Shown here one piece after another: positions 28,044 to 41,599 of a DNA stretch of 64,000 nt (position 1 is the first letter of the stretch; each line of letters opens with the position of its first letter). The notes beneath the pieces were generated by a model. The model was given only the letters and a program-made list of their open reading frames with translations. It was not told the origin of the DNA and made no database searches. Origin of the DNA: Achromobacter xylosoxidans A8 (GTDB taxonomy: Bacteria > Pseudomonadota > Gammaproteobacteria > Burkholderiales > Burkholderiaceae_B). The position numbers and the translations under genes are program-made. Location: assembly GCF_000165835.1 (NCBI RefSeq), contig NC_014640.1, positions 1,240,001 to 1,304,000 of the forward strand, given 5' to 3'.

Positions 28044-29182
28044 GGCGTGCCGCAGGCGTCGGCCTTCCGGTTTTCCGGGTCGATGCAGGACGCCCACTGC
28101 GCCGCGGGCATGGCCTGCAGCAAGGTATAGGTCTGGCCGGGCGCCCATAGCCATTGCACGCCGCCCGGCGTCCGGCCGGCGGCGTCCCAGATCCGCTTGC
28201 GTTGCGCGGCGCTCATGAGGAACTGTCCGTTGCTGTCGCTGGTGCCTTTTGCCAGGACCTGGGCGGGGTCGCGCTTGGCGGCATAGATGCTGGCCGTGCC
28301 CTCGGCCGTCTTCCGGGGCTGCACGACGGTCCAGTCGTAGTGGTACGAGTCCAGCGCGGGCGCTTGCCAGGCCGGGCCGGGCAGTACCAGCACGGCGTAC
28401 GGGTTCGGGCTGGCGCGGTAGGGCAGCCCCAGCACGGGGGTCTCGTCCGACCATGTCTTCCGTTGGCGTAAATAGCGCTGTGCCTCGCGGCCTTGGACAT
28501 CGTGCGTCACGACTTCGAACGCGTCGTCGGATTTTTCTTGATACGAAATGGTGCGCAGGAGCCGGCCCGCTTCGTCATGCACGTAGCGGGTCACAGGCCG
28601 GGACGCTGCGGCGCAATCGTTGGCGCCCAGTTCGGCCAGCCAGCCGTGGGCGTCGTAGCGCAGGCAGAATCGCGCTGGCGGGTTGCGGCGGCCGTCCCAA
28701 GCGCGCGAGCGTTCTTCGTAGCCCGTCAAGCGGCCGCTGGCGTCATAGTAGAAGCGCGTTTCCGCGTGCGGCGCGGGTAGCGCGGCCACGCCCGATTCCC
28801 GGGCTTCCTGCACGGCGCTGGCGCTGTAGCGGGCAATGCCGCATAAATGCCGACGGCCGTCCGCGCCGCTTTCCCAGCGCAGCATGGTGACGCCGATGCG
28901 GGCGTCGGGCGCGGCCGCGTAGACCGACCAGTCCACGCGTTCTGCCCAGATGATGGCGGTGGCGCGGGCGCCCGTGTCGATGGCCACGCCAGGCAGCCAC
29001 GAGCGGATGCGCGAACCGTCCAGCGCCAGCAAGGTGTTCGCGTCGTCCAGCGAAACGTCCATCACTCCGGTTGTGCGCTGCGCGGACGCGGCCAGCGGTT
29101 CGCAGAGCGCGCTCGCCAGCCCGGGCATCATGGACAGCGCCGTCAGCGCCAGCAGCCGCAGCGCGGAATCAGAGCGTGGCAT
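28040..29182 (-). CDS. Secreted protein with YD/RHS-like repeats, function unknown
   Basis: A 380-residue protein with a signal peptide (residues 1-25, LALTALSMMPGLASA). The middle contains three segments resembling YD repeats of RHS proteins: YYDASGRLTGYEE, RYDAHGWLAELG and YVHDEAGRLLRTISYQ. It has an even number of Cys in the mature part, consistent with periplasmic disulfides. It lacks the size, core and toxin domain of true RHS proteins, so it is not a polymorphic toxin. It begins inside the end of the preceding gene and is the last of a five-gene overlapping run starting at trxB. Confidence 0.75.
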   Translation of the reverse strand: MPRSDSALRLLALTALSMMPGLASALCEPLAASAQRTTGVMDVSLDDANTLLALDGSRIRSWLPGVAIDTGARATAIIWAERVDWSVYAAAPDARIGVTMLRWESGADGRRHLCGIARYSASAVQEARESGVAALPAPHAETRFYYDASGRLTGYEERSRAWDGRRNPPARFCLRYDAHGWLAELGANDCAAASRPVTRYVHDEAGRLLRTISYQEKSDDAFEVVTHDVQGREAQRYLRQRKTWSDETPVLGLPYRASPNPYAVLVLPGPAWQAPALDSYHYDWTVVQPRKTAEGTASIYAAKRDPAQVLAKGTSDSNGQFLMSAAQRKRIWDAAGRTPGGVQWLWAPGQTYTLLQAMPAAQWASCIDPENRKADACGTP

Positions 29183-29792
29183 TGTGCAGGTAGGCGATCA
29201 GCCCCCAGAGTTCGCTGCTGACGCCGCCCAGGCGCAGGGCGCCATCGCGCGTGTCCATCAGCAGGAAGGGGTAGGCGTTGCGCTCCAGCTTGCCGGGAGG
29301 CGGCAGCCGGTAAGGCGTGAAGTGTTCGCCCGATAGCAGGTAGGTATTGCTCATGTCGCCGACATCCACATGCAGGTACCAGACGGTCAGGTCCGTGACG
29401 TTGAGAGCCGGGTCCGCTTCGGGGTATATGCCGCCCTGGCCGGCAGGGATGGCGCTGTCCAGCACGGCCATGAGCACGGCGCGCGGGCCGGGTCTTGGAA
29501 AGTAGCCGCCTTCGCCGCCGCGCTGCGTGAAGGCCTGGCGGATGAACCCCGCGCCGCGCGTGCCAGGCGTCACCGTGCGGGTGAACAGCGCGTCCAGCTC
29601 GGTTTCCGAGAGCGGGCGGGGCGTGGCGGACAGCCGGTCCAGGTCTTGCTTGAAAGCGGTGAACCAGGCGCGGTAGCGCACGAGTTCGGCGGCGCGGTTG
29701 AAGTCCTGGGCCCAGGCGTTGCTTGCCGTCAGAAGGCCCAGGCCGCCCAGGCACAGAGCCGCTGTCAGCCAGCGGCGGATGCGGAAGTACAC
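29169..29792 (-). CDS. Secreted hypothetical protein, 207 aa
   Basis: I recognise no family. From a GTG at 29792 the protein starts with a basic segment and hydrophobic core (RRWLTAALCLGGLGLLTASNAWA), an apparent signal peptide. The mature part is rich in Arg, Pro, Gly and aromatic residues, with one clear motif-like stretch, VTDLTVWYLHVDVGDMSNTYLL. The start is uncertain: no good ribosome site is seen and a TTG overlapping the stop of the efflux gene is an alternative. The gene sits between the SMR efflux gene (20 bp) and the 380-aa secreted protein (14-bp overlap), so it belongs to their operon. Confidence 0.65.
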   Translation of the reverse strand: MYFRIRRWLTAALCLGGLGLLTASNAWAQDFNRAAELVRYRAWFTAFKQDLDRLSATPRPLSETELDALFTRTVTPGTRGAGFIRQAFTQRGGEGGYFPRPGPRAVLMAVLDSAIPAGQGGIYPEADPALNVTDLTVWYLHVDVGDMSNTYLLSGEHFTPYRLPPPGKLERNAYPFLLMDTRDGALRLGGVSSELWGLIAYLHNATL

Positions 29793-29812
29793 CGTCGGCT
29801 GGGCGCGGGGCT

Positions 29813-30138
29813 TCAATGCGAGACGGATTTCGAGAAGACGTTCATCACCACCACGCCGGCGATGATGAGTCCGATGCCGATCAGCGCGGGCGTGTCCAGG
29901 TGTTGCTTGAACAGCACCGCGCCCACGATGGAAATCAACACGATGCCCACGCCGGACCAGATCGCGTAGGCGATGCCCACGGGAATTTCGCGCAACGTCA
30001 GCGACAGGAAATAGAACGAGATCAGGTAGCCGACCACCGTGATGATGGACGGCGTCAGGCGCGTGAAGCCTTCGGATCCCTTGAGCGCGCTGGTCGCGAA
30101 GATCTCGGCGATGATGGCCACACCCAGGTACAGCCACT

Positions 30139-30142
<4 letters not shown>
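29813..30142 (-). CDS. Small multidrug resistance (SMR) efflux protein, EmrE-like
   Basis: A 109-residue, four-helix inner-membrane proton-coupled exporter. The essential acidic residue is Glu13 in [14 protein letters not shown], and [28 protein letters not shown] is the signature of the EmrE branch rather than the SugE/Gdx branch, which supports export of quaternary ammonium compounds or polyamine-like cations. Full family length. Its ATG overlaps the stop of the Smr-domain gene (ATGA). Confidence 0.92.
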
Positions 30143-31765
<1,623 letters not shown>

Positions 31766-31780
31766 TTAGGTTAACGCCCA

Positions 31781-31788
31781 ATTATAAT
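31781..31788. promoter_or_regulatory. Palindromic -10 element shared by trxB and ftsK
   Basis: ATTATAAT is its own reverse complement and holds TATAAT on both strands (31783-31788 plus, 31786-31781 minus). Going right, transcription would start at about 31795-31796, exactly at the in-frame ATG of ftsK; going left it would give trxB a leader of roughly 20 nt. The -35 regions are weak on both sides. This geometry is that of a bidirectional promoter. Confidence 0.5.
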
Positions 31789-31795
31789 GAGCCGC

Positions 31796-34180
31796 ATGCC
31801 GCGTATCTCGACTGCTTCTCCGCGCGCTTCGCGCAACACCCGTAACGGGCCTTCCCCCCTGCAGACGCGCTTGTCCGCGCTGCTGCGTGAAGCCCGTTGG
31901 ATCCTCTTCGCCGCCCTGGCGGCCTGGCTGACGCTGGTGCTGGCCACCTGGAACGCCGCCGACCCGGGCTGGTCGCATTCCGTCCCCGCCGGCGCCATCC
32001 ACAACCGGGGCGGGACCCTGGGCGCCTATCTGGCGGACATCCTGCTCTATCTGTTCGGTTTTTCCGCCTGGTGGTGGGTAATTCTGCTGTTGCACCGAGT
32101 GCGGGCGGGCTATCGCCGCCTGGCCAGTCACCTTCGCGTTACCAATAGTAAGCAGCCGGAAGTGTTGCCCCGCGTCCACTGGGAAGAGGGTATCGGTTTC
32201 TTCCTGCTGCTGGTGGGTTCGCTGGGCATGGAAGCCCTGCGCCTGGCCAGCCGCGGCACGCACCTGCCGGGCGCCTCGGAAAATACCAGCGGCGCGGGCG
32301 GCGTGATCGGCCAGACGCTGGCCGACCTGATCGGCCGCAGCATCGGCTTCACCGGCAGCACCCTGGCCTTCCTGGTCATGCTGGCCATCGGCCTGAGCCT
32401 GTTCTTCTCGTTCTCGTGGCTGTCCATCGCCGAACGCGTGGGCTCCTGGCTGGAAGGCCTGGTGCGCCGCGTCCGCGATTCCTATGCCGCGCGCGAAGAC
32501 CGCAAGGTCGGCGAGGTCGCCAAGGCCGTGCGCACCGAACAGGTCGTGGCCAAGCAGGAAAAACTGGTGCATGAGCAGCCGGTCCGGATCGAACCGGCGA
32601 TTACCGTGGTGCCCAAGTCCGAACGGGTCGAAAAGGAAAAGCAGCAGTCGCTGTTCTTCGCGCCCTCGGGCGGCGCCGAAGGCGACCTGCCGGCCATCAG
32701 CCTGCTGGATCCGCCCTTGGCCAACCAGGAAACGGTGTCGGCCGAGACCATCGAATTCACCTCGCGCCTGATCGAAAAGAAACTGGCCGACTTCGGCGTG
32801 TCGGTCACCGTGGTGGCGGCGCAGGCCGGTCCGGTCATTACGCGCTACGAAATCGAGCCCGCCACGGGCGTGAAGGGCAGCCAGATCGTCAACCTGGCCA
32901 AGGACCTGGCGCGCGCGCTCAGTTTGGTCAGCATCCGGGTGGTGGAAACCATCCCGGGCAAGAATCTGATGGGCCTGGAACTGCCCAACCCGCGCCGCCA
33001 GATGGTGCGCCTGTCCGAGATCCTGGGTTCGCAGACCTATCACGCCAGCCATTCCGTCGTGACGATGGCGCTGGGCAAGGACATCGCCGGCAACCCGGTG
33101 GTGGCTGACCTGGCCAAGATGCCCCACCTGCTGGTGGCGGGTACGACGGGTTCGGGCAAGTCGGTGGGGATCAACGCCATGATCCTGTCGCTGTTGTACA
33201 AGGCGGACGCGTCCCATACCCGGCTGATCCTGATCGATCCGAAGATGCTCGAAATGAGCGTCTACGAAGGCATTCCGCACTTGCTGGCGCCGGTGGTCAC
33301 CGACATGCGCCATGCTTCCAACGCGCTGAACTGGTGCGTGGGCGAAATGGAAAAGCGCTACCGCCTCATGAGCAAGATGGGCGTGCGCAACCTGGCGGGC
33401 TACAACACCAAGATCCGCGACGCGATCAAGCGCGAGGAACCCATCCCCAATCCGTTCTCGCTGACTCCGGACGCACCCGAGCCGCTGTCGCCGCTGCCCA
33501 CCATCGTGGTGGTCATCGACGAACTCGCCGACCTGATGATGGTGGTCGGCAAGAAGATCGAAGAACTGATCGCCCGCCTGGCGCAGAAGGCGCGCGCCGC
33601 CGGCATCCACCTGATCCTGGCCACGCAGCGTCCCAGCGTGGACGTGATCACCGGCCTGATCAAGGCCAACATCCCGACGCGCATCGCGTTCCAGGTGTCG
33701 TCCAAGATCGACTCGCGCACCATTCTGGACCAGATGGGTGCTGAAACCCTGCTGGGCCAGGGTGACATGCTCTACATGCCGCCGGGCACCGGCCTGCCGG
33801 TGCGCGTGCACGGCGCGTTCTGCAGCGACGACGAAGTGCATCGCGTGGTGGAAAGCCTCAAGGCGCAGGGCGAACCCAACTACATCGAAGGCCTGCTGGA
33901 AGGCGGCTTGGACGGTGACGGCGGCGAAGGCGCCAGCAGCGTCACCGGCATCGGCGGCGACGCCGAATCGGATCCGATGTACGACCAGGCGTGCGAAGTG
34001 GTGCTCAAACACCGCCGCGCCTCCATCTCGCTGGTGCAGCGCCACCTGCGCATTGGTTACAACCGTGCTGCCCGGTTACTGGAGCAGATGGAGCAATCGG
34101 GTATGGTGTCGGCGATGCAGTCCAATGGCAACCGCGAGATCCTCGTTCCCGCAGCCGCCGCCGCCCGAGAGGAAGCTTGA
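31796..34180 (+). CDS. ftsK: DNA translocase FtsK
   Basis: A 794-residue septal DNA pump that moves chromosome termini and activates XerCD recombination during division. The first ~200 residues hold four membrane helices, followed by a short linker and the motor: Walker [12 protein letters not shown] near residue 450, Walker [13 protein letters not shown] near 570, then [38 protein letters not shown] split across the motor end, and the C-terminal gamma DNA-reading helix domain ([30 protein letters not shown]). The linker is short compared with E. coli FtsK, as in SpoIIIE-type proteins. The start at 31796 is preferred because an ATG nine bases earlier lies within the -10 element. Confidence 0.95.
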   Translation: MPRISTASPRASRNTRNGPSPLQTRLSALLREARWILFAALAAWLTLVLATWNAADPGWSHSVPAGAIHNRGGTLGAYLADILLYLFGFSAWWWVILLLHRVRAGYRRLASHLRVTNSKQPEVLPRVHWEEGIGFFLLLVGSLGMEALRLASRGTHLPGASENTSGAGGVIGQTLADLIGRSIGFTGSTLAFLVMLAIGLSLFFSFSWLSIAERVGSWLEGLVRRVRDSYAAREDRKVGEVAKAVRTEQVVAKQEKLVHEQPVRIEPAITVVPKSERVEKEKQQSLFFAPSGGAEGDLPAISLLDPPLANQETVSAETIEFTSRLIEKKLADFGVSVTVVAAQAGPVITRYEIEPATGVKGSQIVNLAKDLARALSLVSIRVVETIPGKNLMGLELPNPRRQMVRLSEILGSQTYHASHSVVTMALGKDIAGNPVVADLAKMPHLLVAGTTGSGKSVGINAMILSLLYKADASHTRLILIDPKMLEMSVYEGIPHLLAPVVTDMRHASNALNWCVGEMEKRYRLMSKMGVRNLAGYNTKIRDAIKREEPIPNPFSLTPDAPEPLSPLPTIVVVIDELADLMMVVGKKIEELIARLAQKARAAGIHLILATQRPSVDVITGLIKANIPTRIAFQVSSKIDSRTILDQMGAETLLGQGDMLYMPPGTGLPVRVHGAFCSDDEVHRVVESLKAQGEPNYIEGLLEGGLDGDGGEGASSVTGIGGDAESDPMYDQACEVVLKHRRASISLVQRHLRIGYNRAARLLEQMEQSGMVSAMQSNGNREILVPAAAAAREEA

Positions 34181-34803
34181 TGAAGATGTTTCGCCAACTG
34201 GCCGCCGTCGCGGCCCTGAGCCTGGCGCCCGCCCTGGCGTTCGCCGCCAGCGCGCAGGAGCAGTTGCGCGCCTTCGTGGCCACGGTGACCTCCGCCACCG
34301 GCTCCTTCTCGCAGTACACGGTGAACAACCAGGGCCGCACGCAGCCTGCCCAGACCGGCGTGTTTTCGTTCCAGCGTCCCGGCAAGTTCAAGTGGGCGGT
34401 GCAGAAGCCGTATGAACAGTTGGTGGTGTCGGACGGTCGTCAGGTGTTCCAGTTCGATCCGGACCTGGCCCAGGTGACCGAACGCAAGGTCGACGCCGCC
34501 ATCGGCACCTCGCCCGCGGCCATCCTGTTCGGCTCGGGTTCGCTGGAGCAGTCGTTCGACGTTTCGGCCCTGCCGTCCGAGGACGGGATCGACTGGCTGC
34601 GCGCCAAGCCGCGCACCGCCGATGCGGGCTTTTCGCGCGTCGACATCGGCATGAAGGACAACCTGCCGGTGCGCGTGGAACTGCTGGATTCGTTCGGACA
34701 AACCACCCGCGTGGATCTGTCCGGTATCGCCGCCAATCCGCAGCTGCCGGCGAAGGAATTCCAGTTCGTCGCGCCGAAGGGCGTGGATGTGGTGAAGATG
34801 TGA
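34180..34803 (+). CDS. lolA: Outer-membrane lipoprotein carrier protein LolA
   Basis: A 207-residue periplasmic chaperone that carries lipoproteins from LolCDE to LolB. The signal peptide (residues 1-22, ALAFAASA) is followed by family landmarks [34 protein letters not shown] split around a conserved RPGKF, and [18 protein letters not shown]. Its ATG overlaps the ftsK stop (TGATG) with GAGGAAGC as ribosome site, so the ftsK-lolA pair is translationally coupled, as is usual in proteobacteria. Confidence 0.95.
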   Translation: MKMFRQLAAVAALSLAPALAFAASAQEQLRAFVATVTSATGSFSQYTVNNQGRTQPAQTGVFSFQRPGKFKWAVQKPYEQLVVSDGRQVFQFDPDLAQVTERKVDAAIGTSPAAILFGSGSLEQSFDVSALPSEDGIDWLRAKPRTADAGFSRVDIGMKDNLPVRVELLDSFGQTTRVDLSGIAANPQLPAKEFQFVAPKGVDVVKM

Positions 34804-34832
34804 AAAAAAAGCCTGGCAACGCCAGGCTTTTT
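34803..34832. terminator. Bidirectional terminator between lolA and the RidA gene
   Basis: AAAAGCCTGGC-AAC-GCCAGGCTTTTT, with A and T runs on both sides. The two transcription units converge on it. Confidence 0.93.
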
Positions 34833-34848
34833 CTTGCGTGGTGTCCGC

Positions 34849-35262
34849 TTAGGGACGCTTATACGCAATACAGTCGACCTCTACCTTGGCGTCGACCACC
34901 AGCGACGATTGCACGCAGGCCCGCGCCGGCGGATTCTCTCCAAAGTACTCCTTGAACACCTTGTTGAACGACGCGAAGTCGCGCGCGTCGTCCAGCCATA
35001 CGCCGCAGCGCACCACGTGTTCGGGGCCGTAGCCCGCTTCTTTCAGGATCGCCAGCACCTGCTGAATGGCCTTGTGCGATTGGGTCACGATGCCGCCTTC
35101 GACGACTTCGCCATTGTCCATCGGCACCTGGCCGGACACGTGCAGCCAGCCGTCGGCCGCGACCGCGCGGGCGAAGGGCATGTGCGAGCCGCCCTGGCCG
35201 GTGCCGCCGGCGACGCCGTAGCGGGTGATGCCGTTGTTGTCGGCGGTGGGAGCAGTGCTCAT
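34849..35262 (-). CDS. RidA/YjgF family enamine/imine deaminase
   Basis: A 137-residue trimeric cytosolic protein. RidA hydrolyses the reactive enamine/imine intermediates (such as 2-aminoacrylate) released by PLP-dependent dehydratases. The family signature NPPARACVQSSLVVDAKVEVD carries the conserved Arg needed for deaminase activity, and SGQVPMDNGEVVEGGIVTQSHKAIQQVL is typical. It is the last gene of the D-amino-acid module, 41 bp after the deacylase, which fits a clean-up role for the PLP enzyme at the other end of the cluster. GGAGAG upstream supports the start. Confidence 0.92.
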   Translation of the reverse strand: MSTAPTADNNGITRYGVAGGTGQGGSHMPFARAVAADGWLHVSGQVPMDNGEVVEGGIVTQSHKAIQQVLAILKEAGYGPEHVVRCGVWLDDARDFASFNKVFKEYFGENPPARACVQSSLVVDAKVEVDCIAYKRP

Positions 35263-35303
35263 GGTTCTCTCCTTGGAATGAGGGTCGGTCTGGCGCAGGG
35301 CGC

Positions 35304-36758
35304 CTATTGGAAGTTCTTGCGCAGGTCGCCGCTGCGAGGCAGCCAGCGGCCGGCGCGGTCGCCGGTGGCCTCGCCCTGGCGGTAGGACAGGGCGCCATTG
35401 ACCCAGACCGCCTCGATGCCGGCGGCGGTCTGCACCGGGGCGGCGAAGGTGGCGCGGTCGATGACCGTGGCCGGATCGAACAGCACCAGGTCCGCGTGGT
35501 AGCCCTCGCGCACCAGGCCGCGCTCGGCCAGGCCGAAGCGCGCGGCGGACAGGCCCGTCATCTTGTGCACGGCCTCGGTCAGCGGGAACAGCCCCACGTC
35601 GCGGCTGTAGTGCCCCAGCACGCGCGGGAACGCGCCCCACAGCCGCGGGTGCGGCATGGGATCGTTGGGCAGGCCGTCGGAGCCCACCATGGTAAGCCGG
35701 TGCGACAGCACGCGGCGCACGTCGTCTTCGTGCATGTTGTGGTACACAGCGCCCGCCGGCTGCAGACGCGCCGCCGCTTCCAGCAAGGGCAGGCCCCAGT
35801 CGGCGGCAATGTCCGCCAGCTTGCGGCGGGCCTGCTCCGGATGCGGCACGGACCAGGTGATGTCGATGTCGAATTCGTCCGTGACCTGCTTCAGATCCAG
35901 CGTGGACGAGCTGGCGGAATAGGGATAGCAGTCGCAGCCTACGTGTTGCAGGCGGCCCGCGGTTTCCAGCGTGGCCAGGACTTCCTTCGTGCGGCCCCAG
36001 TTGCCGGCCCCGGCGCACTTCAGGTGCGAGACCACCACCGGCACGCGGGCATGTTGGGCGATGTCGAAGGCTTCCTGCATGGCTTCCAGGATGGTCGCGA
36101 ATTCCGAGCGCAGGTGGGTGGTGTAGAGCGCGCCGAATTCGTCCAGGGCCTCGGCCAGCAGCTTGACCTCGTCGGTATCGGCGTCGAAGGCGGAGGCATA
36201 GGCCAGTCCGGTGCTCAGGCCGACGGCGCCGTGCGCCAGCGCATCGCGCAGCTGTGCGCGCATGGCCAGAACTTCGTCGCGCGTGGCGGCGCGGTCGAGC
36301 CGGTCCATGTGGTTGCTGCGCAGGGCGGTGTGGCCGACCAGCGCCGCCACGTTCACGGCGGGCTGCGCGGCCTCGATGGCGCGGGTGTAGTCGGCAAAGG
36401 TGGGATAGCTGAAGTCGGCGCGGGACCCCAGCAGGTTCATCGGATCCGGCGGTTCGCCGCGCAAGGCCACGGGCGAGGCGCTGATGCCGCAGTTGCCCAC
36501 CACCACGGTGGTAACCCCCTGGGACAGCTTGGGCAGCATGTCCGGCGTGCGGATGACGTTGGTGTCGTCATGCGTGTGCACGTCGATGAAGCCCGGGGCC
36601 AGCGCCAGGCGGGTGCCGTCGAAAAGATGGCGGGCGGACGCGCCGGGCAGGTCGCCGATGGCGGCGATGCGGCCGTCGGCCAGCGCCACGCTGGCGCGGT
36701 AGGCGGGTTCGCCGGTGCCGTCCAGGACCAGCACATTGCCTATGAGGGTGTCGTACAT
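35304..36758 (-). CDS. N-acyl-D-amino-acid deacylase (D-aminoacylase) family amidohydrolase
   Basis: A 484-residue cytosolic amidohydrolase that removes the acyl group from N-acyl-D-amino acids. Metal-binding and catalytic elements of the family are present: FIDVHTHDDTN, the Cys in VVVGNCGIS, VVVSHLKCAGAGNWGRT, and TMVGSDGLPND with the catalytic Asp, followed by HPRLWGAFPRVLGHYSRDVGL divided as in family members. The position between an RpiR regulator and RidA, downstream of a peptide importer, supports action on imported N-blocked D-residues or D-containing peptides. The start overlaps no neighbour; 13 bp separate it from the regulator gene. Confidence 0.92.
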   Translation of the reverse strand: MYDTLIGNVLVLDGTGEPAYRASVALADGRIAAIGDLPGASARHLFDGTRLALAPGFIDVHTHDDTNVIRTPDMLPKLSQGVTTVVVGNCGISASPVALRGEPPDPMNLLGSRADFSYPTFADYTRAIEAAQPAVNVAALVGHTALRSNHMDRLDRAATRDEVLAMRAQLRDALAHGAVGLSTGLAYASAFDADTDEVKLLAEALDEFGALYTTHLRSEFATILEAMQEAFDIAQHARVPVVVSHLKCAGAGNWGRTKEVLATLETAGRLQHVGCDCYPYSASSSTLDLKQVTDEFDIDITWSVPHPEQARRKLADIAADWGLPLLEAAARLQPAGAVYHNMHEDDVRRVLSHRLTMVGSDGLPNDPMPHPRLWGAFPRVLGHYSRDVGLFPLTEAVHKMTGLSAARFGLAERGLVREGYHADLVLFDPATVIDRATFAAPVQTAAGIEAVWVNGALSYRQGEATGDRAGRWLPRSGDLRKNFQ

Positions 36759-36771
36759 CTTGTGTTCCAGT

Positions 36772-37644
36772 TCAATCGCCCAGCGGCAGGCGGTTCGGGC
36801 CGCCGCGGTGTTCGTCCAGCGCCAGTTTGATGCGGCGCAGGCGCTCCCGGTTTTCTTCCTGGTTCAACATGGCCAGTTCGGTCGAGAGCAGGTCTATGGC
36901 CAGCATCAACGCGTAGCGCGACGCCGAGGGTTTGTAGATGAAGTCGGTTTCGTCGGTGCGGATGGGCAGGACTACGTCGGCCAGTTCGGCCAGCGCCGAG
37001 GTCGCGTCGGTGATGGCGACGATGCGCGCCTGGTACTGCTTGACGATGCGGGCCGCGCCCACGATTTCCGGCGTCAGGCCTGACGCCGACAGGATCAGTA
37101 CGGCATCGCGCTCGTCCAGGGTGGCCGCGACCATGCGCAGCAGCACCGCGTCGCTGTAGACGGCGATGGGGTAGCCCAGCCGCACCAGGCGCGACTGCAC
37201 TTCCTGCGCCAGCACGGCCGACGCGCCGCCCATGCCGAACACGTAGATCATGCGCGCGCCGTCGACGATGCCGGCGGCCGCTTCGAACAACTGCTCGGTA
37301 AAGTTGGGCAGATGCGCGCGCAGCGTGCTTTCGATGTCGGCGTAGATGCGGGCGTAGAAGGTGCTTTCCTCGGGCGCCGCGCTGGGGTCGAGAAAGCGGC
37401 TGCCCACGGTGCTGGCCTGGGCCAGCTTCAGCTTCAGGTCGCGCGTGTCGTCGCAGCCGACCGTGCGCGCGAAGCGCGAGATGGTGGCGATGCTGACGCC
37501 GGCCTTGGCGGCCAGCTGGTCGACGGTGGCGCTGGCGCCCCAGATGATGTTGTCCAGAATGGCGTCGGCGACTTTGCGTTCGGTCACGCTCAGCGAGTCC
37601 CGTCGACTGCGTATCTGGAAGACGATGTCGCGGATGATGTTCAT
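36772..37644 (-). CDS. RpiR/MurR family transcriptional regulator (HTH + SIS domains)
   Basis: A 290-residue regulator. The N-terminal helix-turn-helix (about residues 20-75) is LSVTERKVADAILDN with SATVDQLAAKAGVSIATISRFARTVG split over the recognition helix; the C-terminal SIS domain (about 120-260) binds phosphosugars in relatives: VFGMGGASAVLAQEVQSRL and ILSASGLTPEIVGAARIVKQ. RpiR-type regulators are also found in D-amino-acid operons of Burkholderiales. It is embedded in the operon between the transporter and the deacylase and probably controls it. An effector cannot be deduced. Confidence 0.9.
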   Translation of the reverse strand: MNIIRDIVFQIRSRRDSLSVTERKVADAILDNIIWGASATVDQLAAKAGVSIATISRFARTVGCDDTRDLKLKLAQASTVGSRFLDPSAAPEESTFYARIYADIESTLRAHLPNFTEQLFEAAAGIVDGARMIYVFGMGGASAVLAQEVQSRLVRLGYPIAVYSDAVLLRMVAATLDERDAVLILSASGLTPEIVGAARIVKQYQARIVAITDATSALAELADVVLPIRTDETDFIYKPSASRYALMLAIDLLSTELAMLNQEENRERLRRIKLALDEHRGGPNRLPLGD

Positions 37645-37680
37645 GTGGGCTTCCTGGGTCTGGTCTGGACAGGGCGGCGA

Positions 37681-39686
<2,006 letters not shown>

Positions 39687-39688
39687 GA

Positions 39689-40564
39689 TTACAGCTCCTT
39701 GCGCAGGCGCGGATCGAGGACGTCGCGCAGGCCGTCGCCGACCAGTTGCAGCGACAGCACGGACAACACGATGGCGATGCCGGGGAAAATCATGATCCAG
39801 TCGGCCGAACCCATGTACTGCTGGCCGGCGTTGATCATGGTGCCCCAGGTCGGGATGTCGGGCGACACGCCCACGCCCAGGAAGGACAGGCCGGCTTCGG
39901 CCAGGATCGCGTAGGCGAAGATGAACGTGCCCTGCACCAGGATGGGCGACACCAGGTTGCGCAGCACGTGCACGGTGACGATGCGCCAGGTGGGCACGCC
40001 CAGCGCGCGGGCCGCTTCAACAAAGGGCAGTTCGCGGATCACCAGGGTCGAGGCGCGCACGATGCGGGCCAGGCGCGGCGTGTAGACGATGCCCAGCGCG
40101 ATCACCACGTTGACCAGCGAGGGACCCAGCGCGGCCACCAGCGAGATTGCCAGCAGGATGTCGGGGAAGGCCATCATGGCGTCGATCAGGCGCGACACGA
40201 ACTTGTCCGCCGTGCGGAAGAAGCCGGCGATCAGGCCCAATGCGATGCCCAGGATGCTGGACACGATGACGACGGAGAAGCCCACCATCAGCGACAGGCG
40301 GCCGCCATAGATGACGCGGCTGAACACGTCGCGGCCGAAGTCGTCGGTGCCGAACCAGTGCGCGGCGCCCGGCGCCTTGAGCCGGTTCATGATGGACAGC
40401 TTGAACGGATCGTAGGGGCTGAGCCAGGGCGCCAGCAGCGCGGCGGCCACCAGCACGATGATCACGATCAGGCTGATCAGCACGGTCTTGCGCGACACCA
40501 GCAGGCGCAGGACCTGCCAGCGGTCGGCACCAGCGGCGGAGTTTGCGGAAGTTGCGATAGCCAT
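39689..40564 (-). CDS. Peptide ABC transporter permease, DppC type
   Basis: A 291-residue inner-membrane permease with about six helices. Typical elements are the N-terminal LLAPWLSPYDPF, the gateway sequence HWFGTDDFGRDVFSRVIYGG, and the cytoplasmic EAA loop EAARALGVPTWRIVTVHVLRN that contacts the ATPases. Only one base separates it from the DppB-type gene. Confidence 0.93.
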   Translation of the reverse strand: MAIATSANSAAGADRWQVLRLLVSRKTVLISLIVIIVLVAAALLAPWLSPYDPFKLSIMNRLKAPGAAHWFGTDDFGRDVFSRVIYGGRLSLMVGFSVVIVSSILGIALGLIAGFFRTADKFVSRLIDAMMAFPDILLAISLVAALGPSLVNVVIALGIVYTPRLARIVRASTLVIRELPFVEAARALGVPTWRIVTVHVLRNLVSPILVQGTFIFAYAILAEAGLSFLGVGVSPDIPTWGTMINAGQQYMGSADWIMIFPGIAIVLSVLSLQLVGDGLRDVLDPRLRKEL

Positions 40565-40565
40565 A

Positions 40566-41507
40566 TCAGTAGCGCACCCGGGGGTCGACCAGCAGATAGA
40601 GCAGATCGATGATGAGATTGATCAGGACATAGATGGCCGCGATGATCAGCAGCGCGCCCTGGATGACGGGGTAGTCGCGGCGCAGCACCGCCGATACCAC
40701 CAGGCTGCCTACGCCGGGCAGCCCGAACACGGTTTCGGTCACGACCGCGCCGCTGATCAGCAGCGCCGTGGTCAGGCCCAGCACCGTCAGGATGGGGATC
40801 AGCGCGTTGCGCACGGCGTGCTTCAGGATCACCTTGCTTTCCGGCAGGCCCTTGGCGCGCGCGGTACGCACATAGTCGTCGCGCAGCACGTCCAGCATGC
40901 TGGCGCGGATAAAGCGCGTGATCAGCGCCGAGTTCACCAGGCCCAGCACCACGGCGGGCAGGATCAGGTGCGACAGCCGGGTCATGAGCGAGGCGTCCGG
41001 TCCGCCGTAGCCGGCCACCGGCAGCCATCCCAGCTTGACCGAGAACACCTGCATCAGCAGCAGCCCCAGCCAGAAGCTGGGCACGCTGGAGGTGAACATC
41101 GAGAACGACAGCACCGACTGGTCCAGCGTGGTGCCGCGCTTGACCGCGGACAGGATCCCCACGGGGAGCGCGATGGCGCTGGCGATCAAGAGCGACATGA
41201 GCGTCAGCAGGATGGTGGGCTCGGCGCGGTCGGCCAGCGCCGACAGCACCGGCTTGTTCATGAAGATGGATTGGCCCAGGTCGCCTTGGGCCAGCTTGCC
41301 CAGCCACGACAGGTATTGCACGACCATGGGCTGGTCCAGCCCCAGCTGGGTGCGCAGCGCGGCGATGTCCTGCTGGCTGGCCTGCGGACCCAGCATCACG
41401 GCGGCCGGATCGCCAGGCGTGACGCGGATGATCACGAACACGATGGTCGCGACGATGAACATCACGGCCACCAGCCCGACCAGCCGGTTTAAGAGATAAC
41501 GCAACAC
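40566..41507 (-). CDS. Peptide ABC transporter permease, DppB type
   Basis: A 313-residue inner-membrane permease with about six helices. The N terminus MLRYLLNRLVGLVAVMFIVA and the EAA loop YVRTARAKGLPESKVILKHAVRNAL are typical of DppB/OppB. It is separated by 141 bp from the binding-protein gene, with a stem-loop in that gap. Confidence 0.93.
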   Translation of the reverse strand: MLRYLLNRLVGLVAVMFIVATIVFVIIRVTPGDPAAVMLGPQASQQDIAALRTQLGLDQPMVVQYLSWLGKLAQGDLGQSIFMNKPVLSALADRAEPTILLTLMSLLIASAIALPVGILSAVKRGTTLDQSVLSFSMFTSSVPSFWLGLLLMQVFSVKLGWLPVAGYGGPDASLMTRLSHLILPAVVLGLVNSALITRFIRASMLDVLRDDYVRTARAKGLPESKVILKHAVRNALIPILTVLGLTTALLISGAVVTETVFGLPGVGSLVVSAVLRRDYPVIQGALLIIAAIYVLINLIIDLLYLLVDPRVRY

Positions 41508-41599
41508 GATGGATGTCCTAAAAAAGCGTCGTATCGTGGGGAGGGGGCGGCGCGCTTGTTGGAAGGGCGCGCTCTGCGGGGCATGCGCTGATGCGTCGC

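Noticed and set aside
28040..29182. YD-repeat-like protein as an RHS toxin
   Set aside because: Too short, lacks the RHS core and a C-terminal toxin/immunity pair.
31766..34045. 759-codon minus-strand frame opposite ftsK
   Set aside because: His/Gln/Arg/Asp-rich shadow with no domain; ftsK on the plus strand is unambiguous.
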